NCBI RefSeq assembly: GCF_004359575.1
Contig: NZ_SCWF01000014.1
Location: 1-53,351 of the forward strand
Direction of reading: 5' to 3'
DNA: 53,351 nt
DNA from: Macrococcus bovicus
GTDB taxonomy: Bacteria; Bacillota; Bacilli; Staphylococcales; Staphylococcaceae
Positions 43,554 to 53,351 of this stretch are shown in pieces. How positions within the stretch are numbered: position 1 is the first letter of the stretch; every line of letters begins with the position of its first letter. Made by a program: the position numbers and the translations under genes. The notes below the pieces were generated by a model, which worked only from the letters and a program-made list of their open reading frames with translations, searched no databases and was not told where the DNA came from.

Positions 43554-44042
43554 ATGCAAAACAATCAGACCCGTAAACTGACTTTAACGGCGATTATCAC
43601 GGCAATCAATGTAGTGCTGAGCCAGATGATCTATATTCCGCTCGGCCCTATCAAAGCCTTTCCGGTCCAGCACTTCGTCAATGTACTATGCGCTGTTCTT
43701 GTCGGCCCTTGGTACGGTTTAGCCCAGGCATTTCTGACCTCAGTCATCAGACTGATCTTCGGGACTGCGACACCTTTTGCCTTCCCCGGCAGTATGATCG
43801 GTGTATTATTAGCAGGACTCATCTATCAGCGCAGCCGTAAAGTGGGCTTCGCCGTTATAGGAGAAGTCATCGGCACCGGTATTGTCGGCAGTCTTGCCAC
43901 TATACCGCTGATCTATATGATGAACCTTGACTTCAGCAAGTTCTATGTGATTACCCCTCTCTTCCTGGCCAGTACTGTCGTCGGCAGTCTGACTGCATAC
44001 GGACTTTTAATCGCACTTACTAGACGAAATCTATTGAAATAA
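43554..44042 (+). CDS. thiW: ThiW-type thiazole transporter (ECF S component)
   Basis: A 162-residue membrane protein with five or six helices. The stretch IPLGPIKAFPVQHFVNVLCA and the FAFPGSMIGVLLAGLIY segment are characteristic of ThiW, a presumed substrate-binding component for hydroxyethylthiazole uptake that works with the ECF module encoded elsewhere. ATG 43554 is chosen because the region before it is the terminator of ymcA; GAAAGGA is upstream. No TPP riboswitch precedes it, which is unusual for the family. The next gene is mutS, 12 bp on, so thiW and mutS may share a transcript. Confidence 0.85.
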   Translation: MQNNQTRKLTLTAIITAINVVLSQMIYIPLGPIKAFPVQHFVNVLCAVLVGPWYGLAQAFLTSVIRLIFGTATPFAFPGSMIGVLLAGLIYQRSRKVGFAVIGEVIGTGIVGSLATIPLIYMMNLDFSKFYVITPLFLASTVVGSLTAYGLLIALTRRNLLK

Positions 44043-44054
44043 AGGATTGATTGT

Positions 44055-46544
44055 ATGAAACCGACACCTATGATGGCTCAATATCTTGAAATCAAAGCGC
44101 AGCACGCTGACTCTATACTTTTTTTCAGACTGGGTGACTTCTATGAGATGTTCTACGACGATGCCGTCACGGCCGCCCGGGAACTGGAAATCACATTGAC
44201 CCGCCGCGATAAGAAGAACCCGATTCCGATGTGCGGTGTGCCGTATCATTCAGCAAAAGGCTATATTGAGAGACTGATCGATAAAGGATATAAAGTCGCA
44301 ATCTGTGAACAGATGGAGAATCCGCGTGCAGTGAAGGGGATGGTCAAGCGTGAAGTCGTCCAGATCATTACGCCTGGGACAGTCATGGATGGTTCCCTGG
44401 ATGAATCATCGAATAATTACTTGATGGCGATTCTGCAGGACCTCGACTACCATATCGCTTATGCCGATATCTCAACCGGTGAACTGAAAGTGACCACCTG
44501 CACAGAGGAAATATTGCTGAGTGAACTGGCGAGCATCAAGCCGAGTGAGATCATTCTAAGAGAGCCCCTGGCCCCGGAACTGCTGGCGAAGGTCCATCAG
44601 ATCACCACTGTGGTATCAGTCTACGAGGCGACAGGGACTGTGCCAGCGCAGGCAGCGGAACTGTCGCCTTCAGCACAGGCCGTCACGGCGCTGCTGTTTG
44701 CTTATGTCACTGAAACACAAAAACGGGATCTCGCTCATATTGAACAGGCGGTCAGCTATCAGGCGATTGATTATATGCGGCTTGATCTCTATGCCAAACG
44801 TAACCTTGAACTGACAGAAAGCATCCGTCTGAAGACCAAAAAGGGGACGCTCTTATCCATATTCAATGAAACGAAGACGCCGATGGGGCATCGCCTGCAG
44901 AAAGAGTGGATAGAGCGGCCGCTGATCAATCAGGAGGCGATCACGCATCGCCACGACCAGGTGGCGCTTCTGAATGAGCGGTTCATAGAGCGCGATGCAC
45001 TGCGTGAACATCTGGCAGAAGTCTATGATATCGAGCGCTTAGTCGGACGTGTCAGCTTCGGCAATGCCAATGCGAAGGACTTGATTCAGCTGAAATATTC
45101 TATTGAGCAGCTGCCGAAGATCAATCAGGTGCTTCAGTCAATCGGGCTGACGGAGGTAGACGACCGTGAAGTGATGAGCCTGGTCCAGCTCCTTGAATCA
45201 TTGGAAGAAGAAGCGCCGATCTCTATTAAGGATGGCGGTATCTTTAAGACAGGTTATCACGCAGAGCTCGACGGCTATCGTGATGCAGCCAGGAACGGAA
45301 AACAGTGGCTGAGTCAGATGCAGCAGACAGAACGGGAACGGACGGGGATTCGTTCCTTGAAAGTCGCCTTTAACAAGGTGTTCGGCTATTACATTGAAAT
45401 CTCAAAAGCCAACTTACATCAGTTCAACGCTGACGACTTCGGCTATATGCGTAAACAGACGCTGACGAATGCCGAACGATTTATCACGGAAGACTTAAAG
45501 GACAAGGAGGCTCTGATTCTTGGTGCCGAGGAGAAGATGATCGATCTGGAGTACCAGCTCTTCATCGAACTGCGCAATCAGGTCAGAACCTATACGGTGG
45601 CCCTGAAGCGTATCGCGAGAAGAATAGCTGAACTGGACTGTCTGCAGAATTTCAGTCAGGTCGCCATGGAGAACGACTACGTAAGACCTGTATTCAGTGC
45701 GCGGACACTGCAGCTGACTGAGTCAAGACACCCCGTTGTCGAGCAGGTGATGTCGAAAGAAGACTATGTCCCGAATGACTGTCAGCTGGACGACGAGCAG
45801 TATATCGATCTGATTACCGGCCCGAACATGTCGGGTAAGAGCACCTATATGCGGCAAGTCGCCCTGATCAGCATCATGGCGCAGATGGGGTCATTTGTCC
45901 CTTGTGCCGCTGCAGAGATGCCGATTTTCGATCAGATTTTCACTCGGATAGGCGCAGCGGATGACCTGGTATCCGGACAGAGTACTTTTATGGTTGAGAT
46001 GCTTGAAGCACGCAATGCGCTGAAGAACGCCACGGCTGACAGCCTGATCATCTTTGATGAGATCGGCCGCGGCACATCTACGTATGATGGTCTCAGCCTG
46101 GCACAGGCCATGATTGAGTATGTGCATGACCATATTAAAGCCAAAACGCTTTTTTCAACCCATTATCATGAACTCGTACAGCTGGAAGACACATTGCCGG
46201 CACTTGAGAATATTCACGTTGCAGCCAAAGAATATAAGGGTGAGCTCATCTTCCTGCATAAAGTCATGCCGGGGGCTGTTGAGAATAGCTACGGCATCCA
46301 TGTCGCGCAGCTCGCGGATCTGCCGGCAGAAGTCATCAGCCGCGCCAGCGCTCTTCTTGACCGCTTCGAAAAGGCAGAGGCAGCCGTGCAGCCGGTATCT
46401 GCTGAACAGGTTAAAGAACCGCAGCTGTCATTTGACCTGTTTGGCAGCAGTGTGGAAGAAGAACTGAAGCAGCTTGATATTGCGCGTATGACGCCAATAG
46501 AAGCACTCCTTAAATTACAAGCATTACAGGATCAACTGAAGTAG
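44055..46544 (+). CDS. mutS: DNA mismatch repair protein MutS
   Basis: An 829-residue mismatch sensor. The mismatch-contacting FYE motif is at residues 29-31 (RLGDFYEMF). Core, lever and clamp domains follow, then the ATPase with Walker [10 protein letters not shown] (about 590-598) and Walker [13 protein letters not shown] (about 668). The C-terminal beta-clamp or dimer part is present. The RBS before ATG 44055 is weak (AAAGGATTG). mutL follows after 8 bp. Confidence 0.97.
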   Translation: MKPTPMMAQYLEIKAQHADSILFFRLGDFYEMFYDDAVTAARELEITLTRRDKKNPIPMCGVPYHSAKGYIERLIDKGYKVAICEQMENPRAVKGMVKREVVQIITPGTVMDGSLDESSNNYLMAILQDLDYHIAYADISTGELKVTTCTEEILLSELASIKPSEIILREPLAPELLAKVHQITTVVSVYEATGTVPAQAAELSPSAQAVTALLFAYVTETQKRDLAHIEQAVSYQAIDYMRLDLYAKRNLELTESIRLKTKKGTLLSIFNETKTPMGHRLQKEWIERPLINQEAITHRHDQVALLNERFIERDALREHLAEVYDIERLVGRVSFGNANAKDLIQLKYSIEQLPKINQVLQSIGLTEVDDREVMSLVQLLESLEEEAPISIKDGGIFKTGYHAELDGYRDAARNGKQWLSQMQQTERERTGIRSLKVAFNKVFGYYIEISKANLHQFNADDFGYMRKQTLTNAERFITEDLKDKEALILGAEEKMIDLEYQLFIELRNQVRTYTVALKRIARRIAELDCLQNFSQVAMENDYVRPVFSARTLQLTESRHPVVEQVMSKEDYVPNDCQLDDEQYIDLITGPNMSGKSTYMRQVALISIMAQMGSFVPCAAAEMPIFDQIFTRIGAADDLVSGQSTFMVEMLEARNALKNATADSLIIFDEIGRGTSTYDGLSLAQAMIEYVHDHIKAKTLFSTHYHELVQLEDTLPALENIHVAAKEYKGELIFLHKVMPGAVENSYGIHVAQLADLPAEVISRASALLDRFEKAEAAVQPVSAEQVKEPQLSFDLFGSSVEEELKQLDIARMTPIEALLKLQALQDQLK

Positions 46545-46552
46545 GTGAGAAT

Positions 46553-48418
46553 ATGGGTAAAATTCAGGAGCTGGATAGACAGCTGGCCAATAAAATCGCG
46601 GCAGGTGAAGTGGTTGAGCGCCCGGCATCGGTCGTCAAGGAGCTCGTAGAGAATGCGATAGATGCAGGGGCGACCGAGATAACAGTGAAAGTCAGGGAAG
46701 CGGGACTCGAGTCGATTGCTGTGACAGATAACGGCAGCGGCATTCTGGAGGAGGATATTCCGCTTGCTTTCGGCCGGCATGCCACCAGTAAAATACATGA
46801 CAACCACGATCTCTTTCATATCCGGACGCTGGGCTTCCGCGGCGAGGCACTCGCAAGTATCACCTCAGTCAGCCGCGTCATCCTCCGGACCTGCGCCGAC
46901 CATACAGTCGGTCATGAGGTCAAAGTCGAAAACAGTGAGATTATAGACCAGACATTGACTAGAGCCAAAAAAGGGACGGAAATCATCGTCAAAGATTTAT
47001 TTTATAATACGCCGGCACGTCTGAAATATGTAAAAAGCCTGCATACAGAGCTGGGCAAGATCACCGATATTATGAACCGTTTTGCGATGAGCCATAGCCA
47101 CATCCGTTTTAAACTGGAGGCGGATGGCAAGGTGCTGCTGCAGACAACAGGCAGCGGGCGTCTGAATGAAGTGATGGCCCAAGTCTATGGTATGACGATT
47201 GCCCGCGACTTGATTGCGATAGAGGGACAAACGGGCGATTATGAAGTGACGGGTGAAATAGCGCGTCCTGAGCACACACGGGCGAACCGTCATTATATGT
47301 CGCTATTTATTAATGGCCGCTATATTAAAAACTTTATGCTGACGAAAGCCATTCTGGAAGGCTATCACACATTGCTGCCTATCGGCCGCTATCCAGTGGT
47401 CGCGATTCAGATAAAAATGGATCCGGGACTGGTGGATGTCAATGTCCATCCGACCAAGCAGGAAGTCCGCCTGTCTAAGGAGCCGGAGCTGATGACGCTG
47501 ATCACGCGGCTGATCAAGGAGGCCTTACTCGGCCAGAGTCTGATACCAGAAATTACAGTGCCGAAGAAAAATAAGGTGCTGGAGAAATTTGAACAGCAGC
47601 GGTTTATCTATGAGCAGACAAGACCCGTTCAGTCGCTCGATAAGCCGGTCGTGCAGGAAGATAAGCCCTTTTTCCCGGAAAGTACAGAGCGTGCAGACAG
47701 CTCCGAAGAGAAACCGTCTCAGCCCTTTATCGTCTACCAGGAGATGACTCGGCAGGATGAGGCGCCGGAAGTACCTGACAAAAATGATAAGCCGGTAACT
47801 GCCACCAGCCCTGCTGCTGAGAGCGTCCATCCTGAACGTAAACTGCCGATGATGGAGGTGGTCGGTCAGGTACACGGGACCTACATCATCGCCCAGAATG
47901 AGGAGGGGATGTATATGATTGACCAGCATGCAGCCCAGGAGCGTATCAAGTATGAATATTACAGAGAGCGCATCGGTCACGTGGAACATCAGGTCCAGCC
48001 GCTGCTCGTGCCGATCGCCCTCAGTTATACACGTGACGAGGCACTGCGTATTGAGAAATACCGGGATGAACTGGCTGCAGTCGGTCTGGAGCTGGAATCT
48101 TTCGGTGGCAGCGATTATCTGGTCCAGGCCGTGCCGACATGGTTTCCAGCTGACGCTGAAGAGACCATCAAGGATATTATCGAGTACTGTCTGACGCATC
48201 AGTCTCTCAATCTCAATAAATTTAGAGAAGACACTGCCATTATGATGAGCTGTAAGAAATCAATCAAAGCGAACCATTATCTTCGTCAGGAAGATATGGC
48301 AAGACTTCTGGAAGAACTGGCATACACAAGTGAACCTTACACTTGTCCGCATGGGCGTCCCATCACCATCAAATATACGACCTATGAACTGGAAAAAATG
48401 TTTAAGCGAGTGATGTAA
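46553..48418 (+). CDS. mutL: DNA mismatch repair protein MutL
   Basis: A 621-residue GHKL ATPase and likely endonuclease. Motifs are [10 protein letters not shown] (about 32-41), DNGSGI and RGEALASI. An acidic/Pro linker (about 340-430) leads to the C-terminal endonuclease domain with [14 protein letters not shown] (about 457; the DQHA-x2-E-x4-E metal motif) and CPHGRP near the end, so it should nick DNA like Gram-positive MutL. Its stop abuts the glpP start with no gap. Confidence 0.96.
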   Translation: MGKIQELDRQLANKIAAGEVVERPASVVKELVENAIDAGATEITVKVREAGLESIAVTDNGSGILEEDIPLAFGRHATSKIHDNHDLFHIRTLGFRGEALASITSVSRVILRTCADHTVGHEVKVENSEIIDQTLTRAKKGTEIIVKDLFYNTPARLKYVKSLHTELGKITDIMNRFAMSHSHIRFKLEADGKVLLQTTGSGRLNEVMAQVYGMTIARDLIAIEGQTGDYEVTGEIARPEHTRANRHYMSLFINGRYIKNFMLTKAILEGYHTLLPIGRYPVVAIQIKMDPGLVDVNVHPTKQEVRLSKEPELMTLITRLIKEALLGQSLIPEITVPKKNKVLEKFEQQRFIYEQTRPVQSLDKPVVQEDKPFFPESTERADSSEEKPSQPFIVYQEMTRQDEAPEVPDKNDKPVTATSPAAESVHPERKLPMMEVVGQVHGTYIIAQNEEGMYMIDQHAAQERIKYEYYRERIGHVEHQVQPLLVPIALSYTRDEALRIEKYRDELAAVGLELESFGGSDYLVQAVPTWFPADAEETIKDIIEYCLTHQSLNLNKFREDTAIMMSCKKSIKANHYLRQEDMARLLEELAYTSEPYTCPHGRPITIKYTTYELEKMFKRVM

Positions 48419-48958
48419 ATGATATTACCGGCAGTGAGAGATTTCAAAGATATTGAAAAACTGAGCAAGTCCAATTATAAGCAATGTGTCATTCTTGATA
48501 CCCATATCGGCCACCTGGGGAACATATTAGCCATGCTGAAAGATAAGCAGGTCTTTATCCATCTAGACCTGATCAAAGGTTTATCCGGGGAAGAAGCGGC
48601 CGTCGAGTATATCTTCCAGAAATATAAACCTTACGGTATCATCTCGACCAAGACGAAAATCATCAAAAGAGCAAGTCAGCTCGGAGTGAAAACGATTCTG
48701 CGTGTTTTTATCATTGATTCAAGCGCATTAAAACGTTCAATCGGCATCATCGAGCAGTGTGACGCTGATTATGTGGAGGTGCTCCCGGGCATCGCCTCAA
48801 AAGTCATTCAGGAAGTCAGACAGAAGACAGGCAAGCCGATTATTGCAGGCGGACTGATTGATCAGGAAGAAGAAGTTGAGCAGGCATTAGCACATGGCGC
48901 TTTTGCCGTCACCACCAGTCGACGTGAATTATGGGAAAAATTTGAGTTTAGGAATTGA
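48419..48958 (+). CDS. glpP: Glycerol uptake operon antiterminator
   Basis: A 179-residue TIM-barrel RNA-binding antiterminator; when glycerol-3-phosphate is bound it prevents termination in the leaders of glpFK and glpD. Family stretches seen are VILDTHIGHL, FIHLDLIKGLSGEEAAVEYI, GIISTKTKIIKRAS and KPIIAGGLIDQEEEV. It starts immediately after the mutL stop. The -35 box of the next promoter lies inside its last codons. Confidence 0.94.
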   Translation: MILPAVRDFKDIEKLSKSNYKQCVILDTHIGHLGNILAMLKDKQVFIHLDLIKGLSGEEAAVEYIFQKYKPYGIISTKTKIIKRASQLGVKTILRVFIIDSSALKRSIGIIEQCDADYVEVLPGIASKVIQEVRQKTGKPIIAGGLIDQEEEVEQALAHGAFAVTTSRRELWEKFEFRN

Positions 48959-48983
48959 CAGCGGTTTCACAATTCTGTAACAT
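48955..48983 (+). promoter_or_regulatory. Promoter of glpFK
   Basis: Perfect TTGACA (48955-48960) overlaps the glpP stop. A 17-bp spacer leads to TAACAT (48978-48983). Confidence 0.7.
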
Positions 48984-48988
48984 ATAAG

Positions 48989-49047
48989 ACAAGTTAATAA
49001 AAGACGTGAGACTTGAGACCCTTCTGCCAAGTAAAGGGTCTCTTTTT
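48989..49047 (+). promoter_or_regulatory. GlpP-controlled antiterminator leader of glpFK
   Basis: The leader has ACAAGTTAATAA followed by GAGACTTGA and then a terminator stem GAGACCCTT/AAGGGTCTC (49015-49023 with 49034-49042) and T run. The same ACAAGTTAATAA...GAGACTT-GA pattern recurs before glpD, so it is likely the GlpP binding element. Confidence 0.82.
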
Positions 49048-49084
49048 GTCTTATTATTGACACAAAACGAAGGGAGTGGAAAAA

Positions 49085-49903
49085 ATGAGTGAATTTTTAG
49101 CTGAACTGGTTGGTACAGCCATACTCATTCTGTTTGGTGCAGGTGTTTGTGCGAATGTGAATTTAAGAGGTTCTTATGCTAAGGACAGCGGCTGGATTGT
49201 CATCGCTCTTGGCTGGGGACTGGCAGTTGTCATGGGGGTGTACGCGGTCGGCAGTATTACAGGGGCTCACCTGAATCCTGCTGTAACGATTGGCTTAGCG
49301 GTTGACGGTGCATTCGACTGGGGTAAAGTGCCGATGTATATTCTGGCACAGATGCTTGGAGCTATGCTCGGTGCACTGATTGTCTGGCTGCATTTCATGC
49401 CGCACTTTAAAGCAGAGGAAGATCCAGGCACCAAGCTTGGCGTCTTCAGTACAGGTCCTGCCTATCCGAACTATGTCGCGAACTTAATGTCAGAGATTAT
49501 CGGGACGATGATCCTGGTGATGGGTCTGCTCTTTATCGGTGCCAATAAGTTTACAGATGGACTTAATCCGCTTATTGTCGGCGCGTTGATCGTCGCGATT
49601 GGTCTGAGTCTCGGTGGTACGACAGGTTACGCCATCAATCCGGCGCGTGACCTCGGTCCACGTCTGGCCCATGCTATTCTGCCGATTCCAGGAAAAGGAC
49701 CTTCTAACTGGGCGTATGCAATCGTGCCAGTGATCGGACCGATTGCAGGCGGGATGCTCGGTGCGACCCTTTATCATCTGCTGTTTAAAGGCGAGATTGA
49801 GATGATCGGCTGGGTGTCAATTATCGTGACGATACTGACCATTGTACTTGGTTTTATCATGAATAAGACTGTTTTACGCGGCCAGCAATCCAAACTATTA
49901 TAA
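49085..49903 (+). CDS. glpF: Glycerol uptake facilitator (aquaglyceroporin)
   Basis: A 272-residue MIP channel with six membrane helices plus two NPA half-helices: GAHLNPAVTIG (about 65) and AINPARDLGPR (about 186, with Asp after the second motif as in glycerol channels). ATG 49085 is chosen over GTG 49076, which overlaps the RBS GAAGGGAG. The next gene glpK is 12 bp downstream. Confidence 0.95.
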   Translation: MSEFLAELVGTAILILFGAGVCANVNLRGSYAKDSGWIVIALGWGLAVVMGVYAVGSITGAHLNPAVTIGLAVDGAFDWGKVPMYILAQMLGAMLGALIVWLHFMPHFKAEEDPGTKLGVFSTGPAYPNYVANLMSEIIGTMILVMGLLFIGANKFTDGLNPLIVGALIVAIGLSLGGTTGYAINPARDLGPRLAHAILPIPGKGPSNWAYAIVPVIGPIAGGMLGATLYHLLFKGEIEMIGWVSIIVTILTIVLGFIMNKTVLRGQQSKLL

Positions 49904-51424
<1,521 letters not shown>

Positions 51425-51447
51425 GGGTTTAGATATCTGAAAAGTGG

Positions 51448-51525
51448 TATAATGATTACAAGTTAATAATTACAAGAGATACGAGACTTTGAATACAGTA
51501 ATGTAGGCGAAGTCTCTATTTTTTT
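51448..51525 (+). promoter_or_regulatory. Promoter and GlpP-controlled leader of glpD
   Basis: TATAAT at 51448-51453 starts the leader; the -35 is weak. The leader contains ACAAGTTAATAA and GAGACTTTGA, as before glpF. GAGACTT (51483-51489) pairs with AAGTCTC (51510-51516), followed by a T run, giving a conditional terminator 18 bp before glpD. Confidence 0.8.
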
Positions 51526-51542
51526 AAACAGGAGGAAATAAA

Positions 51543-53213
51543 ATGACATTTTCAAATCTTTATCGTAAGCAGATTATCCACAATCTGAAGAACAATGAAT
51601 ATGATTTAGTCGTTATCGGCGGTGGGATCACCGGTGCAGGTATTGCGCTTGATGCGACGCAGCGCGGCATGAAAGTGGCCCTGGTTGAGATGCAGGACTT
51701 TGCTGCTGGTACAAGCTCACGTTCGACTAAACTTGTCCACGGTGGACTGCGTTATCTGAAGCAGCTGCAGATCGGGGTTGTGGCTGAGACAGGCCGTGAG
51801 CGTGCCATCGTCTATGAAAACGGTCCGCATGTCACCACGCCTGAATTTATGCTCTTACCGATGCATAAAGGCGGCACTTTCGGTCCTGCCACTACTTCAA
51901 TTGCCTTAAAAGTGTATGATTTTCTGGCAGACGTCAAAAAAGAAGAGACCAGAAAAATGCTGAGCCGTGAACAGACGATCGAACGTGAACCGCTTGTCAA
52001 AAGAGACGGCCTTAAAGGTGGCGGCTACTACGTTGAATATCGTACAGATGATGCCCGCATGACGATTGAAGTCATGAAACGTGCCGTTGAAATGGGTGCT
52101 GAAGTCATCAACTACACAAAATCAACCGGCTTCATCTATGACAAGAATAAGAAAGTCATCGGCATCAATGCTGAGGATCTGCTCACTCATGAGAAGTTTG
52201 AAATTCTCGGCAAGAAAGTCGTCAATGCAGCGGGTCCATGGGTAGACTCAGTACGCGAGGACGATTACAGTAAAAATAATAAGCAGCTCCGCTTGACTAA
52301 AGGGGTTCACCTCGTATTTGATCAGAGTGTCTTCCCGTTAAGACAGGCCGTCTATTTCGATACCGAGAAAGACAAACGGATGATTTTCGCGATTCCACGT
52401 GACGGCAAGACTTATGTCGGTACGACTGATACATTCTACAATCGTGAAAAAGCGCATCCGAAAGTCACTCAGGAAGACAGAGACTATGTCATCGATGCGA
52501 TTAACTACATGTTCCCGACTGTCAAAGTAACAGATAAGGACATCGAGTCAACCTGGGCAGGTATCCGTCCGCTTATTCTGGAAGAAGGGAAAGATCCTTC
52601 TGAAATCTCCCGTAAAGATGAAATCTGGGAAGGTAAATCAGGTCTCCTGACGATTGCCGGTGGTAAATTAACAGGTTACCGTCATATGGCTGAAGAAATT
52701 GTGGACCGTGTAGCGCTGAGATTAAAAGAAGAGCATGGTCTCAAGTTTGCGGAATGCCGCACTAAAAATACGACGATTTCCGGTGGTAGTGTCGGTGGAT
52801 CGAAAGGTTTTGAACTCTACAAGAAAGAACTGCTGCAGTCGATGCCAGACGTCGGTCTAACCCGCGAAGAAGTGATTTCGCTGATTGACCACTACGGTTC
52901 AAATACACCGCTTATCCTGAACATTGCGCAAGCTCAGCGCGGAGATACTAAAGGTCTGCCGCTCAAAGTGTACAGCCAGCTTGTATACAGCATCCAGAAC
53001 GAAATGCTGCAGACACCATCTGACTTCTTTGTCCGTCGTACCGGTGCACTTTACTTCGACATTCATTTTGTCAACCAGTACAAAGAAGCGGTTATTGCGG
53101 CGATGACGGAACTGCTTCACTATAATGACCAGCAGGTGAATGAATACACAGCGGAACTCGAGCAGCTGATCAAGGAAGCGACACATCCATCTGTTCAAGT
53201 ATCCAAAGAATAA
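51543..53213 (+). CDS. glpD: Aerobic glycerol-3-phosphate dehydrogenase
   Basis: A 556-residue FAD enzyme on the inner membrane face that oxidises glycerol-3-phosphate to dihydroxyacetone phosphate and feeds the quinone pool. FAD-binding [15 protein letters not shown] (about 22-36), [17 protein letters not shown] (about 56-72), a GTTDTFY segment (about 298) and the C-terminal domain are all normal. AGGAGG is 7 nt before ATG. It forms a separate unit behind its own antiterminator, expressed with glpFK via GlpP. Confidence 0.97.
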   Translation: MTFSNLYRKQIIHNLKNNEYDLVVIGGGITGAGIALDATQRGMKVALVEMQDFAAGTSSRSTKLVHGGLRYLKQLQIGVVAETGRERAIVYENGPHVTTPEFMLLPMHKGGTFGPATTSIALKVYDFLADVKKEETRKMLSREQTIEREPLVKRDGLKGGGYYVEYRTDDARMTIEVMKRAVEMGAEVINYTKSTGFIYDKNKKVIGINAEDLLTHEKFEILGKKVVNAAGPWVDSVREDDYSKNNKQLRLTKGVHLVFDQSVFPLRQAVYFDTEKDKRMIFAIPRDGKTYVGTTDTFYNREKAHPKVTQEDRDYVIDAINYMFPTVKVTDKDIESTWAGIRPLILEEGKDPSEISRKDEIWEGKSGLLTIAGGKLTGYRHMAEEIVDRVALRLKEEHGLKFAECRTKNTTISGGSVGGSKGFELYKKELLQSMPDVGLTREEVISLIDHYGSNTPLILNIAQAQRGDTKGLPLKVYSQLVYSIQNEMLQTPSDFFVRRTGALYFDIHFVNQYKEAVIAAMTELLHYNDQQVNEYTAELEQLIKEATHPSVQVSKE

Positions 53214-53274
53214 GATTAAAGAGGTGAACATCACCCCGTCAAGTAGACACGTAAAAAAATAAAATCAGTTACTC

Positions 53275-53303
53275 GGCTGCGCTTGAATAAGCGCAGCCAT
53301 TTT
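53275..53303 (+). terminator. Intrinsic terminator of glpD
   Basis: GGCTGCGCTT-GAAT-AAGCGCAGCC, a perfect 10-bp stem, then ATTTTTAA. It ends the last unit of the window. Confidence 0.9.
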
Positions 53304-53351
53304 TAATGAAATTCTTTCTTTATTAAAAAATTTGATGTACTTAGTGAGTTC

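Noticed and set aside
47525-48199. 224-codon minus-strand ORF inside mutL
   Set aside because: Antisense to a well-conserved gene, no RBS, no recognisable domain; a shadow of codon bias in the sense strand.

Overview
The window looks like a chromosome segment of a low-to-moderate GC Gram-positive coccus of the family Staphylococcaceae. The gene order rbfA-truB-ribF-rpsO-pnp, the ymf cluster-pgsA-recA-rny-ymdB-korAB-miaB-ymcA-mutSL, and glpPFKD matches the staphylococcal core chromosome. A Macrococcus-like species is my best guess, because most genes here are clearly GC-richer than Staphylococcus and several neighbourhoods differ from S. aureus; this is inference, with no database comparison.

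Region 1 (1-1561) is the right end of something foreign. It is visibly AT-rich and carries a frameshifted ORF remnant and an acidic lipoprotein gene. It stops at a displaced 3' end of infB (about the last 40 codons of translation initiation factor IF-2), followed by that gene's own terminator. The simplest reading is an integrated island that uses the 3' end of infB as its attachment site, with intact infB upstream of the window.

Region 2 (1664-6967) lies between the infB terminator and rbfA, which are adjacent in most Firmicutes. It holds a small unknown gene, a manganese importer (mntABC, minus strand) divergent from its regulator mntR with a perfect palindromic operator, an unknown gene behind a palindromic promoter, a NERD/zinc-ribbon protein, and four 62-bp direct repeats, each able to fold into a hairpin.

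Region 3 (7008-26668) is conserved core. It covers ribosome maturation and tRNA modification (rbfA, truB), flavin synthesis (ribF), S15, PNPase, an M16 peptidase, a degenerate RNase J (J2 type), FtsK/SpoIIIE, a GntR regulator, the ymfF/H/I/K/M cluster, pgsA, recA and rny. cinA, usually between pgsA and recA, is absent.

Region 4 (26766-30512) is an insertion between rny and ymdB. It has two small unknown genes, the anaerobic ribonucleotide reductase pair nrdDG behind two NrdR-like boxes exactly 32 bp apart, and a Thr/Glu/Pro-rich lipoprotein.

Region 5 (30690-41467) has ymdB and the two-subunit 2-oxoacid:ferredoxin oxidoreductase. Next is a TPP-riboswitch-controlled thiamine-precursor ABC importer with an extra thiamine-binding (MTH1187/YkoF-type) protein, then a DedA protein and a heterodimeric ABC exporter with one degenerate ATP site.

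Region 6 (41477-53351) has miaB, ymcA, a ThiW-type thiazole transporter, mutSL and the glycerol regulon. In the latter, GlpP is encoded just upstream of two leaders (before glpF and glpD) that share a motif ahead of intrinsic terminators. No tRNA, rRNA, CRISPR array or insertion sequence was seen.
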